DNA of 7,296 nucleotides from Muribaculaceae bacterium. GTDB lineage: Bacteria; Bacteroidota; Bacteroidia; Bacteroidales; Muribaculaceae. Positions 1 to 6,562 of the stretch are shown here, in pieces. The stretch spans positions 1 to 7,296 of the forward strand of contig JAFYCU010000028.1 in the NCBI GenBank assembly GCA_017545095.1, in the 5' to 3' direction. Position 1 is the stretch's first letter, and every line of letters begins with the position of its first letter. The notes below the pieces were generated by a model. The model did no database searches and was not told the origin of the DNA. It was given only the letters and a program-made list of their open reading frames with translations. The translations under genes and the position numbers were made by a program.

Positions 1-18
1 ACTTATGCTATTTTCCAT
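1..18 (-). CDS. frdB: Start of fumarate reductase / succinate dehydrogenase iron-sulfur subunit (partial)
   Basis: Only the first six codons fit in the window: on the minus strand an ATG at 18-16 opens the reading MENSIS, which runs off the left edge. Bacteroidetes iron-sulfur subunits often begin with a similar short M-E/D-x-x-I-S stretch, and the gene follows cytochrome b and flavoprotein genes in this operon type. The ATG lies 27 bases past the flavoprotein stop and is preceded by an A-rich stretch (AAAAACA), as is common for starts in this phylum. The seen part is very short, so identity rests on operon order and this N-terminal resemblance. Confidence 0.6.
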
Positions 19-45
19 TGTTTTTGATAGATTAAGTGTGAGAGA

Positions 46-2052
46 TTAGGACTTGTAGTTACGTGTCTGCACCTTGATGGCTTCGTAGTGGAGCGGCTCT
101 TTGACCTGTGTGGGTGCGGTCTCGTCGCTGCCGTTGTACTTCCAGCAAGAGACGTAGAAGTAGTTCTCGTCGTCGCGCTTGGCCTCGCCTTCCTCGGTCT
201 GATACTCCTCGCGGAAGTGTCCACCACAGCTCTCGTTGCGGCTCAGGGCATCGTAGGCAATGAGTTCACCCATGGTGATGAAGTCGCGCAGGCGGAAAGC
301 CTTGTCGAGCTCGTTGTTCATGCCTTCCTGCGTGCCGGGGATGAACAGGTTGGTCTCGAACTCCTTGCGCAGCTCGCGTAGTTTCTGCAAGGCCGTTTCC
401 AAGCCTTCCTTGGTACGGCCCATGCCTACATACTCCCACATGATGTGTCCCAGTTCCTTGTGGATGCTGTCCACCGAGCGTTTGCCCTGGATGCTCATCA
501 GTCGGTCCAGGTTGTCCTGCACGGCTTTCTCGGCAGCGTCAAACTCGGGCGTGTCGGTGGTAAAGTGCGGAACGGTAATCTGGTCGCTCAGATAGTTCTG
601 GATGGTATAGGGCAACACAAAGTAACCGTCGGCCAGACCCTGCATGAGTGCCGAGGCACCTAATCGGTTGGCGCCGTGGTCGCTGAAGTTGCACTCGCCA
701 ATAGCAAACAGACCCTTGACGCTGGTTTGCAGCTCATAGTCCACCCAGATGCCACCCATCGTGTAGTGGATGGCAGGGTAAATCATCATGGGTTTGTAGT
801 ACTTCACACCATCAATCTCGTTAGCCAATTCTCCAGGATTGACATCGGTGATTTCCTCATACATGTCGAAGAGGTTACCATAGCGCTGGCGAATCACGTC
901 GATGCCCAGGCGGTTGATGGCCTCGCTGAAGTCGAGGAACACAGCCAAACCCGTGTTGTTCACTCCGTAGCCCTTGTCGCAACGCTCCTTGGCGGCACGA
1001 CTAGCCACATCGCGCGGCACCAGATTGCCAAACGCCGGATAGCGGCGCTCCAAGTAGTAGTCGCGTTCCTGCTCGGGGATGTCGCTGCCCTTGATTTTGC
1101 CCTGTTGGAGCTTCTTGGCATCCTCGATGTTCTTGGGCACCCAGATGCGACCGTCGTTGCGCAGCGACTCGCTCATCAGCGTGAGCTTCGACTGCTTGTC
1201 GCCGTGTACGGGGATGCAGGTGGGGTGGATTTGCACATATGCCGGATTGGCAAACATGGCTCCCTTGCGATAGCAGGCCATCGCGGCCGAGCAGTTGCAG
1301 GCCATCGCGTTGGTCGACAGGAAGTAGGTGTTGCCATAGCCGCCGGTGGCGATGACCACAGCGTGGGCGGCAAAGCGCTCGAGCTTGCCGGTGACGAGGT
1401 TCTTAGCGATGATGCCGCGTGCACGGCCATCGATAATAACCACATCGTGCATCTCATAGCGGTTATAACTCTTCACCTTTCCAGCGTTGATTTGCCGGTT
1501 CAGACTCGAATAGGCACCCAGCAGCAGCTGCTGTCCCGTCTGCCCCTTGGCATAGAAGGTGCGGCTCACCTGTGCACCGCCAAACGAACGGTTGGCCAGC
1601 AGGCCGCCATACTCGCGTGCGAAAGGCACACCCTGTGCCACGCACTGGTCGATAATGTTGTTGCTCACCTCGGCCAGGCGATAGACGTTGGCCTCTCGGG
1701 CGCGGTAGTCGCCACCCTTCACGGTGTCGTAGAACAAGCGGTAGACCGAGTCGCCGTCGTTCTGGTAGTTCTTGGCGGCGTTGATACCGCCCTGTGCGGC
1801 GATGGAGTGGGCGCGACGCGGCGAGTCCTGAATGCAGAAGTTGAGCACGTTGAAGCCCATCTCGGCCAGCGTGGCAGCGGCACTGGCACCAGCCAAGCCG
1901 GTGCCCACCACAATGATGTCGAGGCGGCGTTTGTTGGCCGGGTTCACCAGTTTTTGGTGAGCCTTGTAGTTGGTCCACTTCTCAGCGATGGGGCCTTCGG
2001 GAATCTTGGAGTCGATGACCGGCTGAGCCGTTTTATTCATAGTTTCTTCCAT
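46..2052 (-). CDS. frdA: Fumarate reductase / succinate dehydrogenase flavoprotein subunit
   Basis: Catalytic subunit of the membrane-bound quinol:fumarate reductase / succinate dehydrogenase, which interconverts fumarate and succinate on the cytoplasmic side. The 668-residue product has the N-terminal FAD fold with GTGLAG at residues 50-55, the AHSIAAQGG segment in which His82 is the expected covalent FAD ligand, ATGGYG at 235-240, HPTC at 276-279, the RDVASR active-site segment (Arg347, Arg352), HYTMGG from residue 429 and the GECN segment from 452. It ends in KVQTRNYKS, as related Bacteroidetes proteins do. It lies 33 bases after the cytochrome b gene and just before frdB. Two starts are possible: ATG at 2052 (MEETMNK) or ATG at 2040 (Met5), the latter preceded by GGAAGAAAC, which could act as a ribosome site. 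In an anaerobic Bacteroidales host the main direction is probably fumarate reduction. The alternative symbol sdhA is equally valid. Confidence 0.97.
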   Translation of the reverse strand: MEETMNKTAQPVIDSKIPEGPIAEKWTNYKAHQKLVNPANKRRLDIIVVGTGLAGASAAATLAEMGFNVLNFCIQDSPRRAHSIAAQGGINAAKNYQNDGDSVYRLFYDTVKGGDYRAREANVYRLAEVSNNIIDQCVAQGVPFAREYGGLLANRSFGGAQVSRTFYAKGQTGQQLLLGAYSSLNRQINAGKVKSYNRYEMHDVVIIDGRARGIIAKNLVTGKLERFAAHAVVIATGGYGNTYFLSTNAMACNCSAAMACYRKGAMFANPAYVQIHPTCIPVHGDKQSKLTLMSESLRNDGRIWVPKNIEDAKKLQQGKIKGSDIPEQERDYYLERRYPAFGNLVPRDVASRAAKERCDKGYGVNNTGLAVFLDFSEAINRLGIDVIRQRYGNLFDMYEEITDVNPGELANEIDGVKYYKPMMIYPAIHYTMGGIWVDYELQTSVKGLFAIGECNFSDHGANRLGASALMQGLADGYFVLPYTIQNYLSDQITVPHFTTDTPEFDAAEKAVQDNLDRLMSIQGKRSVDSIHKELGHIMWEYVGMGRTKEGLETALQKLRELRKEFETNLFIPGTQEGMNNELDKAFRLRDFITMGELIAYDALSRNESCGGHFREEYQTEEGEAKRDDENYFYVSCWKYNGSDETAPTQVKEPLHYEAIKVQTRNYKS

Positions 2053-2085
2053 TTCAATTCAAAGTGTTAAGCGTTAATAACTCCA

Positions 2086-2751
2086 TCAGAAACTGAAGGC
2101 ATCAAAATACCAAGCGAAATAAATGGCCTCGATGGCAAAGAGTCCCATCACGATGGTAGCCCACCACCAGCCGATGCACTTGAAGCGCTCGATCCACTTG
2201 TCGTTGGTGGTGCCCAGCGACTGCAGTGCGCTCCAGAACCCGTGGGTGATGTGGAACCAGATGGCCAAGAATAAAACCAGATAGACCGGCAGGACCCAGA
2301 TTTGACTGAAAGTCATTCGCAGGGCCTCTTCGCCAGTAGCGGGATAGTCACCCATGATTTCGGGCAACTGCATCTTGGCCCAGAAATGAGCCAGGTGCAA
2401 CACGATGAAGCACAGCACCAAGATGCCGAGCACGAGCATGTTTTGCGAAGCCCATTCCACGCTGGCGGGCTTGGCGCTCACCTCATAGGCATTCTCACCA
2501 CGAGCCTTGCGGTTCTGCAGGGTGAGCCAGAAGGCGTAGATGATGTGCAGCACCACACCGCCGGCCAGCACTGCCGTGCCCAGAAGCGCATACCAGTTGG
2601 CACCCAGAAACTCGCACACCGCCTCGTAGGCATCGAGCGAAATCAGGGCCACTGCATTCATCAACGCATGGAACGTCAAGAATAGGATCAAGAAAAGGCC
2701 GGTGACACTCATCACCACTTTCCTGCCTACAGAAGAATTAGTTAACCACAT
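2086..2751 (-). CDS. frdC: Fumarate reductase / succinate dehydrogenase cytochrome b subunit
   Basis: Membrane anchor of the complex, carrying heme b and the quinone site. The 221-residue product has five hydrophobic segments at roughly residues 11-33, 55-76, 104-124, 152-172 and 194-216, matching the single-polypeptide, five-helix type B anchor known from Wolinella and Bacteroidetes. Histidines suitable as heme ligands lie within or beside four helices: His28, His69, His119/His122 and His167/His170. The opening MWLTNSSVGRKVVMSVTG is the typical start of the family. It is the first gene of the operon; the ATG at 2751 has no Shine-Dalgarno sequence, only AT-rich leader, and a strong promoter lies about 90 bases upstream. 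The alternative symbol is sdhC. Confidence 0.95.
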   Translation of the reverse strand: MWLTNSSVGRKVVMSVTGLFLILFLTFHALMNAVALISLDAYEAVCEFLGANWYALLGTAVLAGGVVLHIIYAFWLTLQNRKARGENAYEVSAKPASVEWASQNMLVLGILVLCFIVLHLAHFWAKMQLPEIMGDYPATGEEALRMTFSQIWVLPVYLVLFLAIWFHITHGFWSALQSLGTTNDKWIERFKCIGWWWATIVMGLFAIEAIYFAWYFDAFSF

Positions 2752-2842
2752 AGTAGTTCAAAAAGGTTTTAAGTTATTAATTGATTGTTTGTTATATACA
2801 CGAGTTAACCGACCTCGCCATCGCAACGGCGAAATCAAAGTG

Positions 2843-2873
2843 CAAAGTTACGAATTTATGCACAATGCGCAAA
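2843..2873 (-). promoter_or_regulatory. Bacteroidetes-type promoter for the frd operon
   Basis: Read on the minus strand, TTTG at 2873-2870 is followed after exactly 19 bases by TAACTTTG at 2850-2843. This is a full match to the Bacteroidetes -33/-7 consensus (TTTG, 19-21 bases, TAnnTTTG). Transcription would begin near 2836 and give a leader of about 85 bases before the frdC ATG. A tandem repeat sits directly upstream of the -33 box. The start site is inferred, not shown. Confidence 0.72.
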
Positions 2874-2891
2874 ACGCAAAGGCGTTTTTTT

Positions 2892-2960
2892 GAGCTACAG
2901 GCTACCGAACTACAAGGCACCGAACTACAAGGCCGAACTACAAACAAGCTACCGAGCTAC
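2892..2960. repeat. Tandem repeat with GARCTAC core upstream of the frd promoter
   Basis: The heptamer GAACTAC or GAGCTAC occurs five times, at 2892, 2907, 2922, 2935 and 2954. The 15-mer ACCGAACTACAAGGC is perfectly duplicated head to tail at 2904-2918 and 2919-2933, and a shortened third copy (CGAACTACAA) follows at 2934. On the frd coding strand the core reads GTAGTTC. The array ends about 20 bases upstream of the -33 box. It has no long open frame and no CRISPR-like spacers, and looks like a degenerate minisatellite. A regulatory role is possible but not shown. Confidence 0.75.
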
Positions 2961-2979
2961 GAGCCACAAGTGATGAACG

Positions 2980-3061
2980 GTGCGAGCGACGATGCGAGGC
3001 AAGTCGCACTCCCCAGTGAGACCGCATTATCGCCATTGCTCAAATTGTAGTCTCAACGGGG
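2980..3061. other. Two adjacent stem-loop candidates
   Basis: GTGCGA at 2980-2985 pairs with TCGCAC at 3004-3009; an alternative GCGAC/GTCGC pairing overlaps it. Immediately after, CCCC at 3011-3014 plus TGAGAC at 3017-3022 pairs with GTCTCA at 3050-3055 plus GGGG at 3058-3061, a ten-pair stem interrupted by a two-by-two internal mismatch and closing a 27-base loop. Neither is followed by a T-run, so they are not classic terminators. They lie between the divergent frd and secreted-protein promoters, about 105 bases before the latter. The pairing is visible in the sequence; function is unknown. Confidence 0.35.
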
Positions 3062-3165
3062 CTCTAAGCACACAGCGGCCAACGCCAGAATCTTGCTGAC
3101 GAGACTCATTGTTGCTAAAAACTTATTTTCACCCATCATGTTGCCTATATATCGGAAATTCTTAC

Positions 3166-3173
3166 TAATTTTG
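3166..3173 (+). promoter_or_regulatory. Candidate -7 promoter element for the secreted-protein gene
   Basis: TAATTTTG at 3166-3173 matches the Bacteroidetes -7 consensus TAnnTTTG. The upstream element is weak: the nearest TTG (3141-3143) is 22 bases away instead of the preferred 19-21. If used, transcription starts near 3180 and leaves an AT-rich leader of about 130 bases before the ATG at 3311, in which I see no other convincing signal. Confidence 0.45.
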
Positions 3174-3310
3174 CGTCCATTACAGAGTCTTGGATTGGTT
3201 TGTTATTCAGTTCTTTATCACACAACAAATTCACAACAAGTTTTCCAAACGCTGTTATTTCCCGACGATTATTTTTACTGGGAAACTTTAATTTAGTTAA
3301 TTTACAACAT

Positions 3311-4681
3311 ATGTCTACCAAATTGTTCATTAAACCGGTTATCACCCTTCTTGCGCTCATCGCTTTGCCGGTGTGTGCTTGGTGTGAGGATTACGGCATC
3401 ACAGTGAGCGGTGTACTCGTGAACAGCGACAACGCATGCGCAGTGACCGGCCAGGGCATTGAGGGCAGGGTCAGCTTCGACGTTGCATCGAACACACTCA
3501 CGCTTAACGGGGTCACGGCAAGAAACATCGTAAGCCATCGCAATGGCCTCACCATAAACCTTCAAGGCAGTAACCGCGTGTGGCTGCTGCCTGGCTCATG
3601 GTATGAGCGAGACGAATGGCAAGGTGCCATCCAGAGTGAGGGTAACCTGACCATTGGTGGCGACGGCTCGTTACACGTGTTTCACGCACGTTTCCCCGAT
3701 GTCGACGACAAGATTTGCGCCATCGTTGTGGCGGGTGGCTCGCTCACCATCGAGGGCGGCAGCCTGGTCGAGGCCTACTGTCCCAAGGGCTTAGGCGTGT
3801 CGGTGGACGGCGACCTGACGGTGCGCAGCTCGCGGCTGCAAGCTGGGGGCAGTTTCGCTACGGGCATTGAGGCCACTGGAGTCCACCTCGATGGTTGCGT
3901 CCTCCACACCCCAGCCGCAGCAGCGGTGGCGGTGGTAGGCCCTGAGGGAGACAGGCCTGGCAGCACAAGTCTGGTACTCACCGACATCCCAGTCACCGCC
4001 TACAACGCCCATGCGTTCCAAAGCCCCTATCAAGTGCAAGGCAGAGCAGACTTTGACCCCGACTTGAATGTACTCACGCTCGACGACTTCCAGACCATGA
4101 ACGATGAGGACGGCCTGATTCAACGGGTGACTCCGTTGGCGTTCAGCCACCTCGTCCTGAATATGACTGGTGACAACATCCTCGACCAATTCATGGGCGT
4201 GGTGCACGGAAATTCGCTCACCGTGGACGGTGACGGTGAGTTGCAGTTGGTCGGGGCAGCATTGAGCGTGAGCCTTGGCAAGCTCACGCTGAACGGCGGT
4301 AGCACATTCCGCACACCCAACGCACCAGAAGGAACCGCGTACATCGACTCGCTGGTGGTCAACGCCTCCACTTACATCGGGAGCGAGATTGCCGAGCAGC
4401 AAATCAAGTACTTTGAACTGAACAACAGCCGTGTTGTAACCCCCACGTGGCTCACCTACGATGCCGAGCTGCACCAGCTAGTGCCCATCGCAGGGTGCGA
4501 CATGTCGGGCGACAGCTTCCTGCACATCGCCCCGGAGATTGATGTCACTGGCATCACCGACATCGCCCCCGACACGGAAACCGATGCCGCGTGGCACGAC
4601 ATGAATGGTCGCCGCATCAGTCGACCAATGGTTCCAGGCATCTACATGCACGGTAGGAAAAAGGTCGCCGTCACCCGCTGA
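3311..4681 (+). CDS. Exported beta-rich repeat protein of unknown function, Prevotella type
   Basis: The product is 456 residues from the ATG at 3311. That start is chosen because it gives a clean signal peptide: a short basic N-terminus (Lys4, Lys8), a hydrophobic core at about 9-22 and a likely signal peptidase I site near residues 23-26. An upstream in-frame TTG at 3200 would bury the signal and is rejected. LPVC has no proper lipobox, so a lipoprotein is unlikely. The mature protein carries recurring strands such as LTLNG, LTINLQG, LTIGGDG, LTIEGG and LTVDGDG. Two copies of one module can be aligned: about residues 27-122 and 238-314, each with x-V-x-G, F-D-x-x-x-N-x-LTL, a G-L-x strand ending in N-x-x-GxN, and LT[IV]xGDGxL. 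This suggests a right-handed beta-solenoid or adhesin/carbohydrate-binding surface protein. The tail (about 428-456: DMNGRRIS, PGIYMHGRKKVAV) resembles the end of the type IX secretion sorting domain seen in many Prevotella proteins. No catalytic motif is evident, and I cannot name the family with certainty. Confidence 0.9.
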   Translation: MSTKLFIKPVITLLALIALPVCAWCEDYGITVSGVLVNSDNACAVTGQGIEGRVSFDVASNTLTLNGVTARNIVSHRNGLTINLQGSNRVWLLPGSWYERDEWQGAIQSEGNLTIGGDGSLHVFHARFPDVDDKICAIVVAGGSLTIEGGSLVEAYCPKGLGVSVDGDLTVRSSRLQAGGSFATGIEATGVHLDGCVLHTPAAAAVAVVGPEGDRPGSTSLVLTDIPVTAYNAHAFQSPYQVQGRADFDPDLNVLTLDDFQTMNDEDGLIQRVTPLAFSHLVLNMTGDNILDQFMGVVHGNSLTVDGDGELQLVGAALSVSLGKLTLNGGSTFRTPNAPEGTAYIDSLVVNASTYIGSEIAEQQIKYFELNNSRVVTPTWLTYDAELHQLVPIAGCDMSGDSFLHIAPEIDVTGITDIAPDTETDAAWHDMNGRRISRPMVPGIYMHGRKKVAVTR

Positions 4682-4688
4682 GCACTGC

Positions 4689-4757
4689 CCCCGTTCGGCC
4701 CCCTCCAGAGGGCTAAGTTACATACCCTCACCCGGTCGCCGCTTAGTCCTAACGGGG
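4689..4757. other. Nested stem structure just past the secreted-protein stop codon
   Basis: Seven bases after the stop, CCCCGTT at 4689-4695 pairs perfectly with AACGGGG at 4751-4757. Inside it GGCTAAG at 4711-4717 pairs with CTTAGTC at 4742-4748 (one G-T wobble). A small CCCT/AGGG hairpin at 4701-4712 overlaps the inner stem, and GGGGC at 4754-4758 could instead pair with GCCCC at 4786-4790. No T-run follows, so it is not a textbook intrinsic terminator, but its position fits 3' end formation or transcript protection. Structure by eye only. Confidence 0.4.
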
Positions 4758-4822
4758 CTTACCATCAACAGACTTGAAGGCAATTGCCCCAAAATAAGCA
4801 CAAAAGCATTGGCAACAATGAA

Positions 4823-4970
4823 CTTATGTTCTTATGCCAACCACAGTCAAAGGCTTATGTTCTACCATATAACTAATTTCGCAATCTGTTGGTTCCCTGT
4901 TATCTTATGTAAAGATGCAAGTGGACTCATCACTCGTCACTCATGACTCGTCACTTGCCTCGCACTTATG
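4823..4970. repeat. Cluster of five CTTATG hexamers in the convergent gap
   Basis: CTTATG occurs at 4823, 4831, 4854, 4904 and 4965, all in the same orientation, within 148 bases. Spacing is irregular (8, 23, 50, 61). The region lies between the convergent secreted-protein and rnz genes (gap 4682-4997) and holds no credible gene; the open frame crossing it has no recognisable protein features. Read from the rnz side, the motif is CATAAG. It may be chance in AT-rich sequence or degenerate repeat. Confidence 0.4.
4924..4958. repeat. Heptamer tandem repeat downstream of rnz
   Basis: Five consecutive seven-base units fill 4924-4958: GACTCAT, CACTCGT, CACTCAT, GACTCGT and CACTTGC. The consensus is SACTCRT (AYGAGTS on the rnz strand), and the last unit is the most degenerate. 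The array starts about 40 bases past the rnz stop codon and is non-coding. Confidence 0.65.
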
Positions 4971-4997
4971 TCTATTTTTCAGGCTTATTGTTACACA

Positions 4998-5945
4998 TCA
5001 TTTGGCCTGTGCGTCTTGTCCTGCGGCATCACGGTTCAGGTCAACGACAAGGTGCTCTTTGGCCAAGATGGTGCAGGGAAACACCTCCTGGGCCTGGTGG
5101 AGCAGTGGGGCTTCGTCGTCGTAACGGCTGGAGAAATGGCCGATAATTAGGTTCCGCGCCCCGGCCTCGCGGGCGGCGATGGCGGCCTCGCGGGCGGTGC
5201 TGTGGTAGCGGTGGTGGGCCTGCCGCTGGCACTTGTCGCCGTAGGTGGCCTCGTGGTAGAGCCAGTCCACCCCCTCGACGGCCTCCACCACACGGGGGCT
5301 GGGCATAGTGTCGCTGCAATAGGCATAACTGCGGCTGGGGTCGGGCGGTGTAGTGAGCAGGTGGTTGGGCACGGTGGTGCCTTCCGGGGTTGTCCAGTCG
5401 AGTCCACGCCGCAGCCCGTCGATGGCGTGGCGCGGGATGGCGTAGCGCAGCAGTGCCTCGGGGACGATGTGCCGCAGCTTGGGTTTCTCGTCGATGCGGA
5501 ACCCCACGCAGGGCACGCGGTGCTTGAGCGGGAATGCCGTCACCACGATGCCGTTGTCTTCGTAAATCACCTGCTGTGCGGTGCCGATGACGTTGAACTG
5601 CAGGTCGAACGGTCGCTCGCGGCAATAATAGTCCATGGTGCGTTGCAGCCATTCGGCACCGTCGCGAAACGTGTGCACGGTAATGGTGCCCGTGCGCCCG
5701 GCCAGAGCCAGCGTGGACAGCAGCCCCGGCAAGCCGAACACGTGGTCGCCGTGCAGGTGGCTGATGAAGATGTGGTTCAGCCGCGAGAACTTCAGCCGCA
5801 TCTGGCGCATCGAGAGCTGTGCCCCCTCGCCACAGTCGATCATCAGCAGGTGGTCGCGCACGTTAAGCACCTGACAAGTGGGCAGGTGCTTAGTGGTGCA
5901 AGTCGCCGACCCGCACCCGAGTATGTTCAGCTCCAGTCGTGTCAC
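4998..5945 (-). CDS. rnz: Ribonuclease Z (tRNA 3' endonuclease)
   Basis: Metallo-beta-lactamase-fold endonuclease that cuts the 3' trailer from tRNA precursors using two zinc ions. The 315-residue product is of normal length for the short bacterial form. It shows the full ligand set: HLHGDH at 63-68 (His63, His65, Asp67, His68), His142 in KHRVP, Asp212 in YCSDT, His231 in HEATY and His270 in GHFSSRY. The N-terminal ILGCGSA and the IDCGEGAQ segment at 36-43 are also typical. The start is GTG at 5945, and its first four bases (GTGA) overlap the adk stop codon, so translation is probably coupled to adk. The GTG is supported because homologues begin two to four residues before the ELxILGCGSA strand. 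The C-terminus ends shortly after the LAKEHLVVDL strand, with a charged tail that looks non-essential. Confidence 0.96.
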   Translation of the reverse strand: MTRLELNILGCGSATCTTKHLPTCQVLNVRDHLLMIDCGEGAQLSMRQMRLKFSRLNHIFISHLHGDHVFGLPGLLSTLALAGRTGTITVHTFRDGAEWLQRTMDYYCRERPFDLQFNVIGTAQQVIYEDNGIVVTAFPLKHRVPCVGFRIDEKPKLRHIVPEALLRYAIPRHAIDGLRRGLDWTTPEGTTVPNHLLTTPPDPSRSYAYCSDTMPSPRVVEAVEGVDWLYHEATYGDKCQRQAHHRYHSTAREAAIAAREAGARNLIIGHFSSRYDDEAPLLHQAQEVFPCTILAKEHLVVDLNRDAAGQDAQAK

Positions 5946-6520
5946 TTCACACTGTCGACGGCCCGCTGGATGTCGGCAAAGATTTCCTCGACCTTGCCGG
6001 TACCCTTGATGGCCTGGTAAAGCCCCTTCTCCTGATAGAACGCTTGCAGCGGAGAGGTTTGGTTGTAATAGACGGCCAGACGGTTCTTGACGGTCTCCAT
6101 GTTGTCGTCGGAGCGACCGGTTTGCTGCCCGCGCAGGATGATGCGCTCGATGAGTTCCTCCTCGGGCACCTCAAGCCCAATGACGGTGCTCACACTGGTG
6201 CCGCGCTGCTGGAGCATCTGCTCCAAAGCCTCGGCCTGAGCGATGGTGCGGGGGGAGCCGTCGAAGATCACGCCGTTGGCAGCCTCGTCTTTGTGGGTGT
6301 CAAGCACGTTGGCCAGGATGTCGATCATCAGGTCATCGGGGATGAGCTGCCCCTGGTCGATATAGCCTTTGGCAATGCCGCCCAGCTCGGTGCCGCGCTT
6401 GATGTTGTCGCGCAGCACGTCGCCCGTAGAGATGTGAAACAGGCCGTAGGTCTTAATCAAATTGTCGCTCTGGGTGCCTTTACCCGACCCAGGAGCACCA
6501 AAAATCACGATGTTAAGCAT
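5942..6520 (-). CDS. adk: Adenylate kinase
   Basis: Catalyses ATP + AMP = 2 ADP in the cytoplasm. The 192-residue product carries the P-loop GAPGSGKGTQ at residues 8-17, the AMP-binding ISTGDVLR at 30-37, the FDGxPRT segment at 86-92, and RGQQTGRSDDN at 130-140 followed by Arg147. It is the short form in which the LID insert of E. coli Adk is missing, usual in Bacteroidetes. One oddity: the segment reads FDGSPRT, with Ser89 where the family nearly always has Phe. The ATG at 6520 has no Shine-Dalgarno; a heptamer repeat fills the space directly before it. It is the first gene of an adk-rnz pair and overlaps rnz by four bases. The nearest convincing promoter is about 200 bases upstream, at 6726-6757. 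Confidence 0.97.
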   Translation of the reverse strand: MLNIVIFGAPGSGKGTQSDNLIKTYGLFHISTGDVLRDNIKRGTELGGIAKGYIDQGQLIPDDLMIDILANVLDTHKDEAANGVIFDGSPRTIAQAEALEQMLQQRGTSVSTVIGLEVPEEELIERIILRGQQTGRSDDNMETVKNRLAVYYNQTSPLQAFYQEKGLYQAIKGTGKVEEIFADIQRAVDSVK

Positions 6521-6562
6521 ATCAGTTGTCAGTTTTCAATTATCAGTTATCAGTTTCCAGTT
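6521..6562. repeat. Six-copy heptamer repeat abutting the adk start codon
   Basis: Six seven-base units fill 6521-6562: ATCAGTT, GTCAGTT, TTCAATT, ATCAGTT, ATCAGTT and TCCAGTT. On the adk strand the consensus is AACTGAY, and the last unit ends on the base before the adk ATG, so the repeat occupies the whole ribosome-binding region. It holds no purine-rich Shine-Dalgarno sequence but is A-rich and carries several stop codons (TGATAA, TGA). Confidence 0.8.

Noticed and set aside
676..2070. Long plus-strand open frame of 464 codons opposite frdA
   Set aside because: It lies antisense to an unambiguous flavoprotein gene and has no recognisable motif. Long antisense frames arise from the codon bias of the real gene.
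2892..2960. CRISPR array
   Set aside because: Repeats are only 7-15 bases, tandem or irregularly spaced, with no unique spacers of constant length and no cas genes.
2753..3050. Short plus-strand open frames running through the frd promoter and the tandem repeat
   Set aside because: Their sequence follows the repeat (TELQG-like periodicity) and they cover a consensus promoter on the other strand; no ribosome site or homology is visible.
3200..3310. N-terminal extension of the secreted protein from a TTG at 3200
   Set aside because: It would place the signal peptide 37 residues inside the protein; the ATG at 3311 gives a standard signal peptide, and the extension would begin close to the candidate promoter.
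3145..3360. Minus-strand 71-codon open frame over the secreted-protein start
   Set aside because: It overlaps the promoter and signal peptide of the plus-strand gene and has no supporting signal or recognisable domain.
4779..4788. Perfect 10-bp palindrome GGCAATTGCC as an operator
   Set aside because: It lies in a convergent gap with no promoter nearby, and a palindrome this short is expected by chance in several places of a window this size.
4605..4946. Plus-strand 113-codon open frame across the end of the secreted-protein gene and the convergent gap
   Set aside because: Its first part is out of frame inside a real gene and its remainder crosses the stem structures and CTTATG cluster; no domain or credible start.
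5202..6020. Plus-strand open frame of 272 codons opposite rnz and the end of adk
   Set aside because: Antisense shadow of two strongly identified genes, valine/histidine/glycine-rich composition without protein features.
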